Of a stretch of 64,000 nt of DNA, positions 24,201 to 40,390 are shown in pieces. Source of the stretch: Augochlora pura (Eukaryota > Arthropoda > Insecta > Hymenoptera > Halictidae); contig NC_135775.1 in the NCBI RefSeq assembly GCF_028453695.1, positions 15,906,545 to 15,970,544 on the forward strand, given 5' to 3'. Made by a program: the position numbers and the translations under genes. Each line of letters begins with the position of its first letter. Position 1 is the stretch's first letter. Below the pieces are notes generated by a model. That model had not been told where the DNA came from, did no database searches, and was given only the letters and a program-made list of their open reading frames with translations.

Positions 24201-26964
24201 CGACATCATAACACTACTTAACTTATGGATCATCTTGAAATACATTTAATATTGTATATGTACTATTTTTGAACTTATAAAATATTATCAATAAAGAACA
24301 AATTTATCAACTCTGTTTGCATAGAATCTTTTGAGATACCAAATGATTCTTGATATATCAAATGAAATTTTGAGAAACATTCTTCGATGGTGCATGATTC
24401 AAATCTTATAGTATAATGACTATCTACTTCGATTGCTATCATTCTATAAAATCGAACTTTCAGTTCTACATTTTTACTTCAATAATATCAAAGTGCGCTT
24501 TACGATGATACGACACGAATCCATTGAAATAATTTATCGGAAGATCCAAAAACAACGAATTATTCGAACACAATTACTGAATCATTCTATAAATTCTTGC
24601 AGTTATTTAGTACACGTAGTCTAACCATTCAATTTTATGAAAAAATATCACTTTCCTCTCGTCTTCCAATATCTGCTGTTTTTTTTTTTTTGCCAAAGGC
24701 ATCCGTATACCATAACCATTTCTGACGTTTTTCAATAAAATAGTTTTTCGATATTGCCAAATATTTTCCGCTGAAAGCTGCTATCATGTCCGAAATAGGC
24801 GATAGTCCGATAAAACAATATATAGATAAAGTGATATTTTTCAATCGAATACACGTAAGATTATTTGCACATTTTGCCATAACATTGTTAAAATGATTTG
24901 TTGAAATGTCTGTTACTTGATTTTGGGAATTTCAAAATATCAATCGATTTTAAAGTATTAAAAATATTGATTGACATTGGTATCTTTAAACTGTCAATTA
25001 ATATTGGTATTTTCAATATAACAAATGAAAAATAAAAAAATAGAACGAAAATAAAAATTTGCAAGATTATAAAAACAATAAAGTTAATATTTTCAGCCAC
25101 AATATATTAATATTTACCCTATATCAAGAAGGTTTACAGCACCCAAGAATATGCACCTGTGTAAAAGATTTCTTCGATTTGTATTCAAAGAAAATGTATC
25201 CAATTATTTTTCATAGAAGCATTTTTGTAATTTCAATAATGCAGAAATAGAAAATAGAAAACTGATCATTTAATCAGCGATGGTATATTTCTTGTTGAAC
25301 ATCTAACGTGTTGCATATAATAATAATCGCAATGGTTAGTAAAAACTGTATAAATAATACTTTTCCATTAACCTAATACTGCATTCCAACTAAAACTTTT
25401 CTTTATTATAAACAATAAGTTCCTCAGGCTGTTTCAATGAAATTATACACCATATATTCACTTCTTCATTCTAAGCTGATATTACTGTGCAACACGTTTC
25501 TGACAAATTAATATTATGTAGACAGCAAGGATTGTGGGATGCACATTGACTGCATGTGTTAGCGTAATTAAGTTTCTATATTTAATCTTCAATTTAGTGC
25601 AGATTTGCGGTGTACGCCAGAGCGGCAATAGGGCGGAGAAGGGATTAGTCGAATGAAGCTCGGTATACATGCTGTAATCAGAACAATAGCACAGTGCTTA
25701 GTCTAATAAAAATAATTCAAAAATCCCTTTTCGTAAAACGGATCATTCAAATATTCTATAAAGATTATCTTTCTCGGTGTTTCGTAATAAACTTAATTAT
25801 AACCTTCCAAGTGCTCAATTATAACAAACGATTGACATAATATTTTCTAGAAATTAAATTCTGCGGAGATAATGTCCACGACGGACATTAGGTAGCATGT
25901 GAAATTGTTTAATGAAAAAGCACGAACACTATGTGCGATATTCGTGGAATAAATTCGTGGAATTTACTTTGATATGATGGACATTATCGTGCAGAGATTA
26001 TAACAAGCTTCCGCTCATTATCCAGTATTATATCGCTAGTTATACAAAACCTAAACGAACCAAAATTCTGGTCATAGAAAAATCACAATATGAAAAAGTA
26101 TGATCTACTGAGACAGTGATAAATCGCAAAAATATGTATTTTGTATATTCGACGGGTGCGATCATATGCTTCTTAATTTTTAATATCGATGAAAGCAAAA
26201 ATATCAATGAAAATGAGTAACTTCATACAGTAGAAAAATGAAAAGAACTCTAAAACACCGGTAAATTACTTGCAGCTTGGTGATAATGTTAAAAAAAAAT
26301 ACTAAATTCCTACGTAAATTGTTGTCTTAAAATTGACGCGAACAATTCTAATTTGGAAGGTTTATTTATCAAATGCAATATTGTTACATGTAACATTTTC
26401 TACAGTTTCGAAATTCTTCGGGAACATTGTCACAATCTTTTATGAGATTTTATAACATGTTTTTGTTCACTTATTTATCAAGGGCCATTGAATTTTCAAC
26501 TATCTCGCCAGATAAATATATTTCTACAAAACATTTTGTCTGTTCGACGCAAGAAACATAATTACGTATAACGACCGCGCGGATTCTAATAAAGCACCCC
26601 GTTAAGACGAAACAGAAGACAAAACGTGTCGGAGCATCGTAAGTTTCTTGTAAACTCAGCATATTAGATCCTTATTCGAACTATGAAACTTTTCCACACA
26701 ACTCATCTTTCTCGTGCGCCTCTTTGTATGTATATCCTGCAGCTTATACTATTTGCTTAACACTCCGAAGCCACTCAAACGTTAAATCGATCGCCGTTGC
26801 GCTCGATGCCTGGGACTTTGTTCCTGTGAAAATATGTCGTAACCTACGTACGCGAGGATAGAATGATTTGGCACAGTATTTTACCGAATCCAAAATTGTT
26901 TAACATTTTTAACATTTTTCTTTGTTATTTGCCTTCATCGGTTAGTATTATACTATGTATGATG

Positions 26965-27178
26965 GTTAGACTGTGAATTCTATGTATTTATAACAAAAAA
27001 TGAGTAGCTACAATTTAAAACAGTGGTAAAGTTTAGATAAACGAATGATATCAATATACAATTTTCAATAGGTTAAAGTTATTTAAAAAAGATAGAAATC
27101 CTTAACTAGGTTCTGTTACTTGGAACAAATGCAGACAATTTTTATTTTGCGTAAAGATCTATAGCTATAATTATGACT
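26965..27178. repeat. MITE, GACTGCAGATTTTATGCA family, copy d
   Basis: Left end AGACTGTGAATTCTATGTAT; the right end contains TTTTTATTTTGCGTAAAGAT, matching the right ends of copies b and e. It lies inside the first Nplp1 intron. Confidence 0.55.
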
Positions 27179-30100
27179 TGAAAAAACACGATGTATAGAT
27201 AATTTAATTTATCTACATATGTTATCGTGTACATCGCGCACATTCGATAGAGGTCGTGGACGAGTTAGAAGAGGTCGTGGACGTTCAGTTTATCAAGATA
27301 ATTGTATCCATAGTATTGTACTCATATTAAATAGTATTGCTTGTGAAACAAAGCCATTCATACAGAGTGTTCCAGAATTATCGTTATATCCCGATAGCAG
27401 TGATTCCAAAGGTGATTTATACAGAATCAACTTACGTACCAACTACTTTTAGCCAACTACTTCGCCGTACGCTATGTAGCACTATTACGATTATTAACAA
27501 TTGCTAGCTTCAATTGATTTTTCCGCACCAACGACAAGTCGAATAACCACTGCACAAGTGCAGCAAACTGCGGGAACGGCTCGCCCCACGAACACATTAT
27601 TCAGGACGATATATTATAATTCTGTGCAAATATGCATATACCAGCACGAAATTGACCGAATATTAGGAGAATATTTCACAGATGTTGTAGAAAATATTAC
27701 AAGCCGTTGCGACTTCTCTTTTATCGGAATTTCCAAGTTTCGATAAATTGTCGTCGGCTTTAAAATTTTTTAATTCAACTTCAAAACTTTAGATATAACA
27801 TATAGTCATTTGCTGTGTCCGTGTAAATAGTACGATTTAAATTGTAACTTTTTTTGAGGAGAAGTAACTTTGAAATTTTGACATTCATAACTCGGAATTT
27901 TTAAAACGCATGTGAGAATTGCGTACCGAATTTCATTACGTTCACCAAGTTCTACGATATTATGAAATTTCATAAAAATTCGAAAACGCTCGTGAATAAA
28001 ACATGACACGTGCCCATTCATACATATACATATGTATGCATACACGTAACTCACGACATAAAAAAAGTTTAAACGTTCAAACTATTCCATATCTTCTGAA
28101 CGTCACATTATTCCGAAAATGTTTTACAAAGTGTTTGTTATTTTCGAAAAAAATGATTTTGCAAGCACTTTTTGTTCGCCGTTTAAAAATATTTGCCAAA
28201 ACGTCTTAACACTTTACATGCCGGCAATTTTCTGCCTTTTTAGTAAAATTGATATTCAATAGTTAAGAATTTCTTAAATAATAATTCAAAAACGACAGCG
28301 ATTTATTTAGGATGTTTTACTTTACCAAATATTGCTCTTCATTATTTCAATACTTTCTACTTTCTTTTATAAGACTTTTTATTAACTTAACAAAATATTC
28401 CGCGATTTCAGTATCACAAGACAGAAATAATTTTTGTGCTACTTTAAGAACTTTTCTCTTTTACATATTTACTATTAACAAATAAATAATTCATTGAATT
28501 CACTTAAACGAATTGAATACGTCTTATTAGATAAATATAAAGTTAATCATACTTAAAAATAAACCAACGACATGGTATTCTGATCCACTAAACCAGTGAC
28601 GCAAACGTTTAAAGCTGTAAATTGCGTCGGAATGATTGCTATGCGAACCACTTTTATGAAATCATAGCAGTTAAAATGTCGACAGTTTTGTGAACGTCGA
28701 AAATTTAGTCGGTCAAACACTTTTTCGTACCACCATGCTTCGTTTTGAAATGTATGAACACAAAGCTTCCAGCAATTCTTAAGTAAACGACACTCAACGT
28801 TTTCCGTAGACCCCGAAGTAGAGCATGAGTGCATTTCTTTCACGTTATTCGCCAACTGTCAATACAACCTGAGCGTGTTCTCATTTCCGATAGAATTTAC
28901 AGTACCACTTATAAATCGTAAAACACAGAATAGGAATATATTAGATATACAGAACTAATATAAGAAATATATATCGATTACGGTGTAAAAAGGTAGAAAG
29001 GCAATAACGTATAAATAGTAAAGATAAATTTCAATTTAGAAATATTAGCGAGTTATATTCACAAGTAACATCAACTATATTCTTGAAACTAATTACTGTA
29101 GCTTTCTTTTGTTTTCGAGTGTAATTATGTTTGCATTTACCCAGTAAAATATTCAATCTTTTTATTCCCTTATTTAGTTCATTGCTGAATAAAAAAAACT
29201 TCAAATTCACAAAGGATATTTTATAAAAGATAATAATTCTAGTAATAATAAGGTAATGATAAGGTTAGCAATAATAAGAGGTTAGTACCCCTTAATGCGT
29301 AATAGTTTTCTACGCGTCGTTATAAAACATTGATTGACAAAGAAACGGTGACTCGATTCTTTCGCGGCAGTAGTTTTTACAAGAAAAGTTATTCAGGTGT
29401 AACTGACTTTTTGATCAACATTTGCACAATGGTAAAACTTCGAATACTGAAGCTAATAACTAATCCTGTTCGGGAACATATGATTTATAGCTTCTGAGAT
29501 ATTTAATGTCAAAGTTTTTATGTTCTGGAAATATACGTGTAGCTGATTATTTCAAGATTATTCTAATTATTCTAATTATTTGCGGATGTTATCATGTAAA
29601 TGATCGCCCCATTGGACAAGAAGGCACTAATTTCATAGTAACAATAAAATTAACATATTCCTAACATTAATTATCTTTTACACGTGTACAGTAATACCAT
29701 TCCTGCAAATAATATCAAGATTCATATGGTATCTAAGCGTCCATCTATAATAACACGAGAGACCCATGACAGATGTAACACGGGGGCGGTTGTAACACGT
29801 TCAATATTTCAAAATATTTGATATATATTATTACGCGGTCCCAGATATATAATGTAAAATGACATTTGGAACTCAGTCATCTATCAGGTAAATACGAAAT
29901 ATATGTATATCTGGATAAAGACAAAAATAACTTTTCCGTACCTAAAGGCTATTCCCATAATTTTTTAAATTGTAATATAAGTGTTTTGTTAGCAAATATA
30001 TTACTGAAACCAAATTAAATACTGACAGTTACTTTACATTAATAAGCATGTTATAAATAATAATTTATAATTAAAGTTTGAAAGTACGGTCCTTGATGCA

Positions 30101-33100
30101 CGAGAATACGACTGTAATTAAATAATTTCGAATATGTAAGTAAGAGCTTTGTACAATATAATTGTTATAAATATAATAGTTTATGTGTAATCGTTTTCAA
30201 AAATCGAAGTGTTAACACCAAACATTAAGATCAAATTGTGTCCCTTTTGTAGTAAGTAATCGGTTTTCGACACAGATCAATTCGTCTACTAGATATGACC
30301 GTTCGAAATCTGTTGCGAAATTACCAACATTTTTCTATAAGCTACGGCGAACTTCTCAGGCCCGGAAGAAGTTACGAGCAATATCAATCAGATATCTCCT
30401 CCTGTTTCAAACTTCCGCATCGTTCGAGGCATCTAAGCAGAAAACGTTTCCCTGGATACGCGATGAAAAATGTCAAGCTGTATTGGGGAAAAAGTTGTTT
30501 CTTACGTTCAAAGAAAGGAACCAGTCATGGTAGATCAGGGGCGAGATGTGTTCTAAACCGGCTCGATACGTTTTCGATAATAAATGGATGTTCGGTCGCG
30601 TGGACGTCCTATAAACGGAAAGACGCGCAAGTTCAATGCGACGAATAAGCTTTCACGTAATTCGATAAGGACGTGACCTTTCATTATCATTCATTCCCTG
30701 GAAATGGATAGGCAAACGGGCAACCTTTGTACGCGCGTGACGGGAATCAGTTTCCCATTTTATATGCACGTTCTCGGATTTACCGTGATTTATTCGAAAT
30801 GATAGATTACGCGTGCTGAAAGATTTCTCCACGAAGCGGTAATAAATCGTTTGTTTCGCGGAATTCAGAGGTCAGCGAAATTCTGGGTACACGTCTTATA
30901 GGATTATTCATTACATTGTGATATATATTCGCGAAATTTCATTACCAAGCCAGTGCAATAGAAATTTATGTACCATTGAACACCTTGTATTCATGTATAA
31001 ATTGTATCATGTATATGTATAATTTGAATTGATAAATCATGCACGTAATTTTTAATTAAGCACGAGTACTATTTTGTAATCTAAATTTTTCCAATTTTTG
31101 AGACGCCAGTAAGGTTTTCATATATCCTCGGAATTCAAGAAGTAAAATATTTTCTGTAATAAAACATTTTTCAGTACGATCGCTTACAAGAACGTGTTTA
31201 TTTCTATATCTAATGTTAATTTAATCATATCAAAGTGGCATTTCTTTTCAGTCGTTATCTCTTTTTCATTATGTAATCCTATAAAATATATAAATAAAAC
31301 TACAAACTCTTCTATCTATTAATACTTATAAAATTTCACAAAAGTATAATGATCAAAGATTCAATTCGACTTTGTATAGAAAAATCACAATTTTTGCACA
31401 ATAATCAAATAAAAAAAAACAATTTCAGTCATTGTACAATAAACTAACATTTCTAATATTAGAAACGATTCGCGTTATTTAGTCTAGTTTTAAAAATGTT
31501 ATATCGTTTTAGAAGGTACTGGTTCTGGTTTGCTCGCTCGGTGTACATCGGTCTTCTACTTTCTCTGATACAATTATTTCTAAATATAGAGCCTAAACAG
31601 TCTAAACAGCAAAAGTCCTTCAGAGTTAGACAAGTATATGCATTTCCAAGGGTGTATTCGGCATTCGCGAAACATGTTCTCATTTACCCTCGCACGAAAC
31701 GGAAATTACTGATTGTCGATAAAAGGACAACGATGACACGAAGAATGTCTTCATCGCAGATTAAACTTGCGTTCGCGTCTTGATAAACTCTTCAGATTCT
31801 ACTGTTTACTACTGTTTTCAGGTTCGACGCTGCAGTCGTGTTATACTACGTACACAGAAATTTAGCAATTTATATTTTTACTTTGTTCGTTCAATTTTTA
31901 CCGTTTATTCAATTTTTAAAAGCTTTTAGGTACGCTAAACAATTTAGTACGTGCACGATCTGAGAAGGGGACGTCAAAGTTAACTGAATAATTGGGTCAA
32001 ACGGTGTATTTTTTTTATGTTAGAGTGATTACTTTATTAGACAACGGCTAAAAGATTATTTTCAAAAATTGCAATTTGATGGTATAATAAGAGACTGCAA
32101 AAATGATAATCTAAACAATTTTATATTGATTTATATTAGTTATATAAAAGTACATATTATAAACTTCAGGACCAAATACTTTAAACTTATGCAACAGCTT
32201 GGATATTTTGAATTACTATCAATACTCCTTAACAAATTTAAATAAATATGTTCTTTTCTAATTATAAATGCTTTAAGAAAAGTGAATCACTACTGTAATA
32301 TCTAAGAATAAGGAGAACGGAACTAATTAACTTGTAAGAGTATTATTTTTCGATTGATAGTAATAAGTAAGACTATGGTATTCCAAATAATTCCAATATA
32401 CGTGTCAAATAAATATGGAACAAGATACGTATCGGATAGAATTCTAGACGGCAAAATTAAATGAACAGATACGGCATGTGGCATATTAGTTTCATGATTC
32501 ACATATCATGTTCAAAGCAAGGTTGACAATGGTGGAATTTAAATGAATTTCGGCACTTGTCACCCACAGCCTACAGTCGGGCAGCTTCAATGGAACAGCG
32601 CCACTCTTCAAGACTAATTAAATTTTCTCCAAAGAAAACACTTCCTTGATAGCAATTCTTTTGTTGAATACGTAACTATCAGTTATATTTCTTAAAAAAT
32701 AGTTTATTTGTTATATTGCTGTTGTATTTGACTAAATTTCTAATTAAAAATATTTTCGGATAAAAATAAATCTTTTAAATAATGCTTGAAATATTAATGA
32801 GAAACATTGATGCAAGGGTAGATGATACTATGAGAGGAATTGACAGATAGTGAAACATACATATGTATATGCATAACGTAGTATAAAAGAATACGTTGAA
32901 TAAAATTACAAATTATGAAACAATATGAATAATACAATGACTATTGGCATAACGATATGTATAATACAATTGTTATACAATTTTTATAACAACGTATCGT
33001 CAAACCATCATATTAATTTTACTTTGTAAATAATTATAAGAATATAGTGAGAGAAAAGATGCGAAAAGTGACTTAATTAAAATTTTGAAAGGTACTTTTA

Positions 33101-36100
33101 GAAACCTTTTTGTAGAAACAATGTTGAAGTAAAAGTTTAGAACATATTTTTGAATCCGTTTGGTAAAAACATCGTTCGATTAAAATGTTAAAAGGTATAT
33201 CTTGACCCCTTTAATAAATATAGTATTCGAATATAAATAATTCATGGAATGCATGAAAATATTAATAACTGTACATCCAAGCTCTCAATGCAGCCATCAG
33301 CTAAATCCACGATTTTCAGATATAAATTTCCAATAAAATTGAAGACATTGATAATAGCTTGTATCCAATTCGAATTATAAACGTAGATTATATGTAAATT
33401 TATACAATTTTTGCTTCATAAATGTATGGTCCAACTTAAATGAAATTTAAACAACATTCCTGAACAAAATTAATTGGACGAAAATTCATATGAAATTTAC
33501 GAACTTGTAAAAAATTTTAATACTGCACTCTCTTGATTAAACTTTTCGTTACATGATCATTTTCGATTTAACTGAATATACATTTACAATTATTCAAAGA
33601 TGAAAAAAAATAAAATCAATGCTGATACGAATCTTGATAATAAGTTCCTAATAACAAGGATTAAAGATGTATTTCTATTCGCAATTGGCTTATTAGTATA
33701 CTGTATACATACTTTTCAAGTTTAATGATATACCGACATTCTGTTCATAAATATTTCTACCATTTTTTACAACTTCCGTTTCCAACAATTGACTTTTAAC
33801 TAATTGTAATTTGACAGTTCCTATTTTTGTAATGCTACTTTGTGAGAAATTTATTTCAAATCTATTTTAAAACTATTTCAAAAATAATTCTATAGGATCC
33901 TATTTTGAATTATTTGCAGTACGATGCTATTTAAGAAAGGAATTAATTATTCGTGTAAATAATAGTTACTAGTAATAATAATTTAGTAATAATAATTCGT
34001 GTAAATAATTACTTCCACGATAGGAAGTCAGATTTATATGGAATTTTTGCAATAATAGGATTACGTTAAACCATAATTTCAAACAAAATCGTGTTACGCA
34101 CACTATTTAAATTAACATTAAATTGCAACATCTTTTTAAATAAAATAATATAGAATTCTTTTGTAAATACCTTTGTCTGTACCTTTTTCTCGTGAAGGAG
34201 TTTATATTAATCCACGTAGATTTAGGGTTAGTACAATATAAAGGTTTTGGACAGACGTTGACTACAATAGAAAGACTCGACGTCGTATTCATCGAATGAA
34301 TACTGAACAAATTAAACGCCATGTTGTCCTTATTGCGAGGGTTAACGTTATTCGTTGACAGTATAATGACATCGGTCATCGGTTTAACTGATTAAAAATG
34401 TTACGAATGAATTGTTCACAAAGGAAATAATTGTTCTGATTCAGATCACAGACGGAGTAAAAAATATAGAATAAATTACTATATGTATTAGTATTTAGAC
34501 TTAGTCTTACGTTGTCAACAGTCAAATTTTGTGAAACACTTTCAATCCCTTACCTTAGGATTTATTTTCAAAAAAACATGCGTGTACAGACAATTTATTT
34601 TAGCACAATTCTGTGCGAGCAATTATCAAGGAATAGAAGTAAAATATTGCTGTTTCTATTTAATACTTGTATCTATATAAGTGTAGACGTTATTTCATTT
34701 ATAATATATCAGATTAATAAAGTAATGTTAATATTAAATCAAAATTGGAAGAAATTCTGAACATTGTCAATATTATTGCGAACAAAAATTAGAAATTATT
34801 TAAATTTCTTTCCACTATTGTTTACTTTCTAATAATTTATAATAACTACAATAACAAATTGTTGGATAAACAAAAGAACAAGAAAATGTCCAAATCTCAT
34901 AACTTTTCAACAAGAGGTTAAAAAAGATTGCTTTATCTAGCTTACCTACGTGCGAATATATATACCAAAAATTAGTGTAAAAAAATTAAATGTTCCTTTT
35001 AAAAGAAATTCGTAAAAATTGTTCGAAAAATAGTGAAAATAATCAGAACCAGAATACCCTTTTGGAAGTAACATCAGAACTAAACAACAGATTTTAACAA
35101 CAGTGTGCGGAAACATTTTATATGTGCATCTGTTATTTAAATTTGACTGCAGAAACCCCCATTATATCTGTTTTGCATTATTCAAACGGTGAATAAAACA
35201 TTCATCAGTCGCCAATAGCTTTGCTAATGTCTCCACGCGACTCGGTTTCAATCAATCGTATTTGTGTATCCATTCGAAATTGGACAGACATTTATACGAA
35301 TTGTTTTACTGGGAACAGTTGAAACGTCAACATTTGAAAATATTTACTGCATCTCACGAAACAATCAGTTTATTACGTATTCTGGTCACAATCAGATATC
35401 GAAATGAACTTTTGATTCGGTTAGTGTATATGTGTATCGCTGACGAAAAAGTTAATCGCTCCATATTCACGGTGTAAACATGAATCTCGAGATCGCAATC
35501 AATTATACTGATAAACATTTGAATGATTACGGTGATTGCAGCTTCTGTGCCAAGCATGTATCATCACAGAAATTTTTCCTTGTTTTGAAATACCAGGAAA
35601 CTGTAACATATTGAACCAATACTATTCGGTTGGCAAACAGAATGCAATAAAGTAACAAGTGTTGCTTAACGAAGCCTGTATTTGTACAGTTATTTCACGG
35701 GTTTTGCCAATAACTTTACTGAAAAAGAACATAGATTAACATAATCGACGTTTTTCGTTCGGTATACAATAAAACAAGATTATTATTTACTACTATCTGC
35801 TATTTCCCAAATTGACACTATTTTTATCGATCTTAAAATATGTAGAAAATAATTCTAAAAATAGCGTTGAATCGAAGAAATGAGTAGAACAGACATGTAA
35901 CTATAATTATATAATTATCACTTTTTGAAAGCATCTGTATCATATTTTCTTGTATTTAGTCATTTCTTTATTTAAATTTTCTACTTAGGTAAATTTCATA
36001 TTAATATATTAATATTTGTTTTCGAATTAAGTATAATGAATTGCGATCTAAAGTTCAGAAGCGTTTCATAAATAGTATTACAAACAGCAAAGCGAAATTC

Positions 36101-39100
36101 AGGTTCTTAAATTATAGTAAACGATAACTATATCGATAAACGTTATGTAGTTTATAAAATCAAGCATTTATCTGTTATAATCTCGAAGAGATTATTTCGA
36201 ATTTCATCTTTGATAATTTTGCTAAACTAAAGCATTAAGAATATTCCAATTAAAAATATTCTCATTTCATACTTGTTTACTGATATACAACACGCTGCTT
36301 CCATTTCTATTTCCCTTTTTATATTTATAAAAATCGATACAAAATGATTCAGAACTTTCGCAATAATATACATCAAATGAAAGAAAGAAGACGTGATTTT
36401 TCATTGCGACGAAAGTAACTAATCCGTTTATTTCGGAATCTACTGGCGTGATAAAAGAAAAACTAATATCACCAATACAAGTAATAATATATCAAGAATA
36501 AATTAAAATAATAATATAGGTAATGACGTGGCAAAAAAGCACAAAAAGTAATAATACCGCTAAAATAGCAAACCATAATAGAAATGCAAGTAATAATCGC
36601 AATAATGCAAATAGCGTAGATGAATTACAAACAACACAGATAATTTACATAGAAACGGAATTCTCCGTTCATTTACCGAATAATATCCACCCTTAAAGTT
36701 CCAAGCATCATTTTCTACATATCGCTAATTATTTCAAACACCGTTTGATTAAATAGAGTTCAATTACTATTATAATTACTTACAAAAGATAGAACCGAAT
36801 CGCATAATTTAACCTTCGTTCGATGAATATGCCAAACTATCACTAACCCGCCTTCTAAAACTCCCGACTGGTTGAAGAAGTGAGGAGAAGTTTTCCTGTC
36901 CGATCTCTATAAAATAAACTGAACATTGAATAATGGAAAGTTCTGAATTTAATAGATTTATTGAAGACATAAATAATAATAATATTTGATTGTTATTAAA
37001 ATATAACAGGGGAGAATGTATTGCAAATGAATACCAATGAAGAATTTTTAATAAACTATGGCTAATATGTGAACTTTCATGCTATGAAAAGCACACGAAA
37101 ATAAGTATTACGTTGTGAGTTCCATTATAATCATAAAAAATGCCATATTAATATGTATTAATATTCAAGAACCGAATTCTCAAGATTTATATTTCCTATA
37201 ATTTCCCATTATGATGATTTGAATTTTTTAAATACGACAGTAACACTTTTGGAAACATCATTTTTCAATTTCTTTTTAAAACAGCAGACTTTTCATTAAC
37301 AATTTGTATTAATCATAAATCGTTTTCCATATTCTGTGCAGAACGTTTTGAAAAAAATTAAATGTTGTTTTATCAGGCAACTCCAATTTTCAACAATACA
37401 ATTAAAAATATATTTATTATTATAATTAATAAATCATAAATAAATGTTGAGTTCCCACTTACTTTATAATTTCTATTCTAATAACTAAATTACTTCTCCT
37501 TTATACAACTTCTATTTATAGAGTAATTGAACATTTATATTCCTACTACTACTTAATAATACAAATAAGCAAAATATGATATGTATATTGTTAGATTTAA
37601 ATAGTTACCGAACGTTTAATTTTTTATACCGGTATTCCACTTTCGAATTTTACCTTGTAATCTAAACGATTAGTTTACGTAATCAGAACCAAAAACATAA
37701 TTTTACTTCTTTTGTCATTTTAACTTGACAGTTTAACTTGAATAAGACAACTGTCAACTAAATGCGTTTCATAATTTTATTTAAATCATTGACAACGCTA
37801 TAAAATGATTGATGTCGTTTCATTAACACCTGTTAGATCATTCGAACATAAGAGATTTAGTATCCGTGAACGTCAATAACTGACTTTGAAAACAGTTTCC
37901 GTCTCAATTACGAAATGACTACAAAGAATGAATTGAAAAGCTTATCGAGCATTGTGTAGACTCATACAGATCGTCGAGGATTATATTATTCATTGTACCA
38001 TTCAATTTCTGCATAGAGAATAGAGTAATATTCTTTTATTATAGAAAAGCAGGGTAATTTTCTGTTCAGGTAACTATATAATTTGTTATATAACATTTGT
38101 AGTCAATAGGACAATTTATTATCTGTAATAAGAAGACAGTTATTTAAATCTTTTTAAATCGAAATTAGCTGTCTAGATTGTGCTGCCTTCAAGTCGTACA
38201 TAATCGTAACTTAATGATCATTGTTGCACGTAACATTCACAACCATTATAGTAATAGAAAAGTAATAATGTTATTTGATCGATGTCGAATTTTAATCGAT
38301 AAAAATGATTGCTGTTTGCAGCAGAATACAAAATAGTCAACATAAACATTTAAAATGAAAGTTACGAATACTTTTAAGAAATTAAAGCCTATATGAGAGT
38401 ATGTGATTAATTTATTTAACAATTAATTACTTGTCAGCTGTCTTAAATAATTAATTTTATTCAGTACGTCTCCATAATTACAATGATAATAATAATTATA
38501 ATTGTCAATATTTAAAATAAATTAAATTGGGCTAGCGGTACCAATAAAACGTTAACATGACTAGATGTGTATTAATCTGTTTTTGTCAAGCGAGGAAAAA
38601 TTCGATCTGCGGGAATCGCAGTAAAACCATCAATTTTTCAACCACGAATTTAATTATCGAAATGTCCGGTTCGATGTGTTTCTCGTGTTAAGCTTTAATC
38701 CGCTTTATCAAGTGATGTATTCCTTTGTTCTAGAAATCAAAGGACTGTTTAAGGATTTAGTTATCAAACGAACAAACGACAATTTGCGAATGTAAAGCTA
38801 TGAAATGGGATTGCCTTTTTACAATCTCTTTAAACCTGCAAGCAGTTAACCGCCATAGCATATATGGTTAAATGATTAACAAATAAATAATTTTAACTAG
38901 AAAAAAATATATACTGCTATAGAAAAATTTAATATAAAGAGAGATGTAACATAGAATTATAAATTATATATTATATTAACTATTATTATTATTATTTTTG
39001 TTATCTCTTTAATCACAATATGAGTTTAAGTGTTGCTATACGAGTTTAACGTATCGAATCTCTTAACATATCGAAGTGTGTGTAATAACTTGCAAATATA

Positions 39101-40230
39101 TATAATTAATTGCAATTAATATACTAATACAATGATTATAGACCTTGATCTTACGGGCTAAATCGTTTAACTCTTTTCACCTTAAATTTTCATGTATACT
39201 ACGTGTTGTATGAAAACATGTTTTGAGCGATAGTTATTTGCTATAAAGGAAAACATAGGCGGTAGCAATTGATTTTTTGCTATTTCCCTCTACCTCTGAA
39301 AATATGATACACTTGTATATGTAGCGCTCGCGTTGCTTAATCACCTATACGCTTGCACCGATAGTAACGTATAATATTTCCAATATTTATCGTATTAAAA
39401 ATCGATTAAGGATTATCTTGAAGAGCACTAATTTCTGATCCCTTGTAACACGATCATTTTTTTATTCTGCATTTAATAAACTCTCAAACGGCAAGCTTAA
39501 ATGTTGCACATTTTAATTACCATAAAGAAATTCACGATGACTCTCACATTTTAATGAAACAGGAAAATAGCAATAAATGAATTATTGCCGTATATGCTCC
39601 TCTTTATGCAAAACAACTTTCGTTTGAAACATTTCTCCACGCAACATGTAGTTTACAAGAAAAATTAGAAGAAAGTTAAACAAGAAAAAATTAAAGGACT
39701 CATCCAGTATATATAATATAATATTATAATAATATAATATTAAACTATAACTGCTGGACTGAAACTTGTTCGATACAAATGCCGTGTTCTGCACCATGAC
39801 AAGTCGACATTATTATTATATTTTTATATATCCGTTTGACAGTAATACATTTGAACTACGAACAGGTACGGTCGGATATATTGGAAATCAGTGTACCAAA
39901 CAATTTTATTAGAAGCATTACGAACTCCAACGTTATGACCTCCACTTCTATACGACACCGAATTCCACCATTGAACATTTACGGAGACTACAGTATCATT
40001 ACGATAAACGCAGAAACACAGTGTCCTATAACTTAGAGTTTGTATAATTTGATGAATATCATAATTCTTATCAAGTAAACCATACTACAATAACGCAACG
40101 TATCACATTATTGTTTCGCGCTATGACACTAGAACTTTCTGTTACAGGTGGTCTAACATTATAAACGGTACAGTAACGGTAAAGATCGAATCATGCAGCG
40201 CGGTTACGAAATGAAATGTTCGCAGTGTGA

Positions 40231-40390
40231 GAAAACCGGGACCATAACTGTTATAATGAATATGAAACAGGTCATTGCATGACAATTATCGTTATGATTG
40301 CAATGTTTTTTAAATAATTTAAATAGTTGTATATGACCAATAGTTTGATTTCGTTGTCTAATTATTATTGATGAGGGAAAGTTTGGATTA
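40231..40390 (+). repeat. Dispersed repeat, copy 1 (shared with 62.6 kb)
   Basis: It starts ACCGGGACCATAACTGTTAT and contains TAATTATTATTGATGAGGGA; both blocks recur in the same order at 62630-62755. Old, indel-rich copies with no coding. Confidence 0.5.

Noticed and set aside
28553..28855. 100-codon minus-strand frame in intron 1
   Set aside because: No domain recognised and no supporting splice sites; neighbouring sequence looks like old repeat DNA.
31496..31783. 95-codon frame with a hydrophobic segment
   Set aside because: One possible membrane helix, but the rest is basic and unlike any family I know, and a comparable frame exists on the opposite strand.
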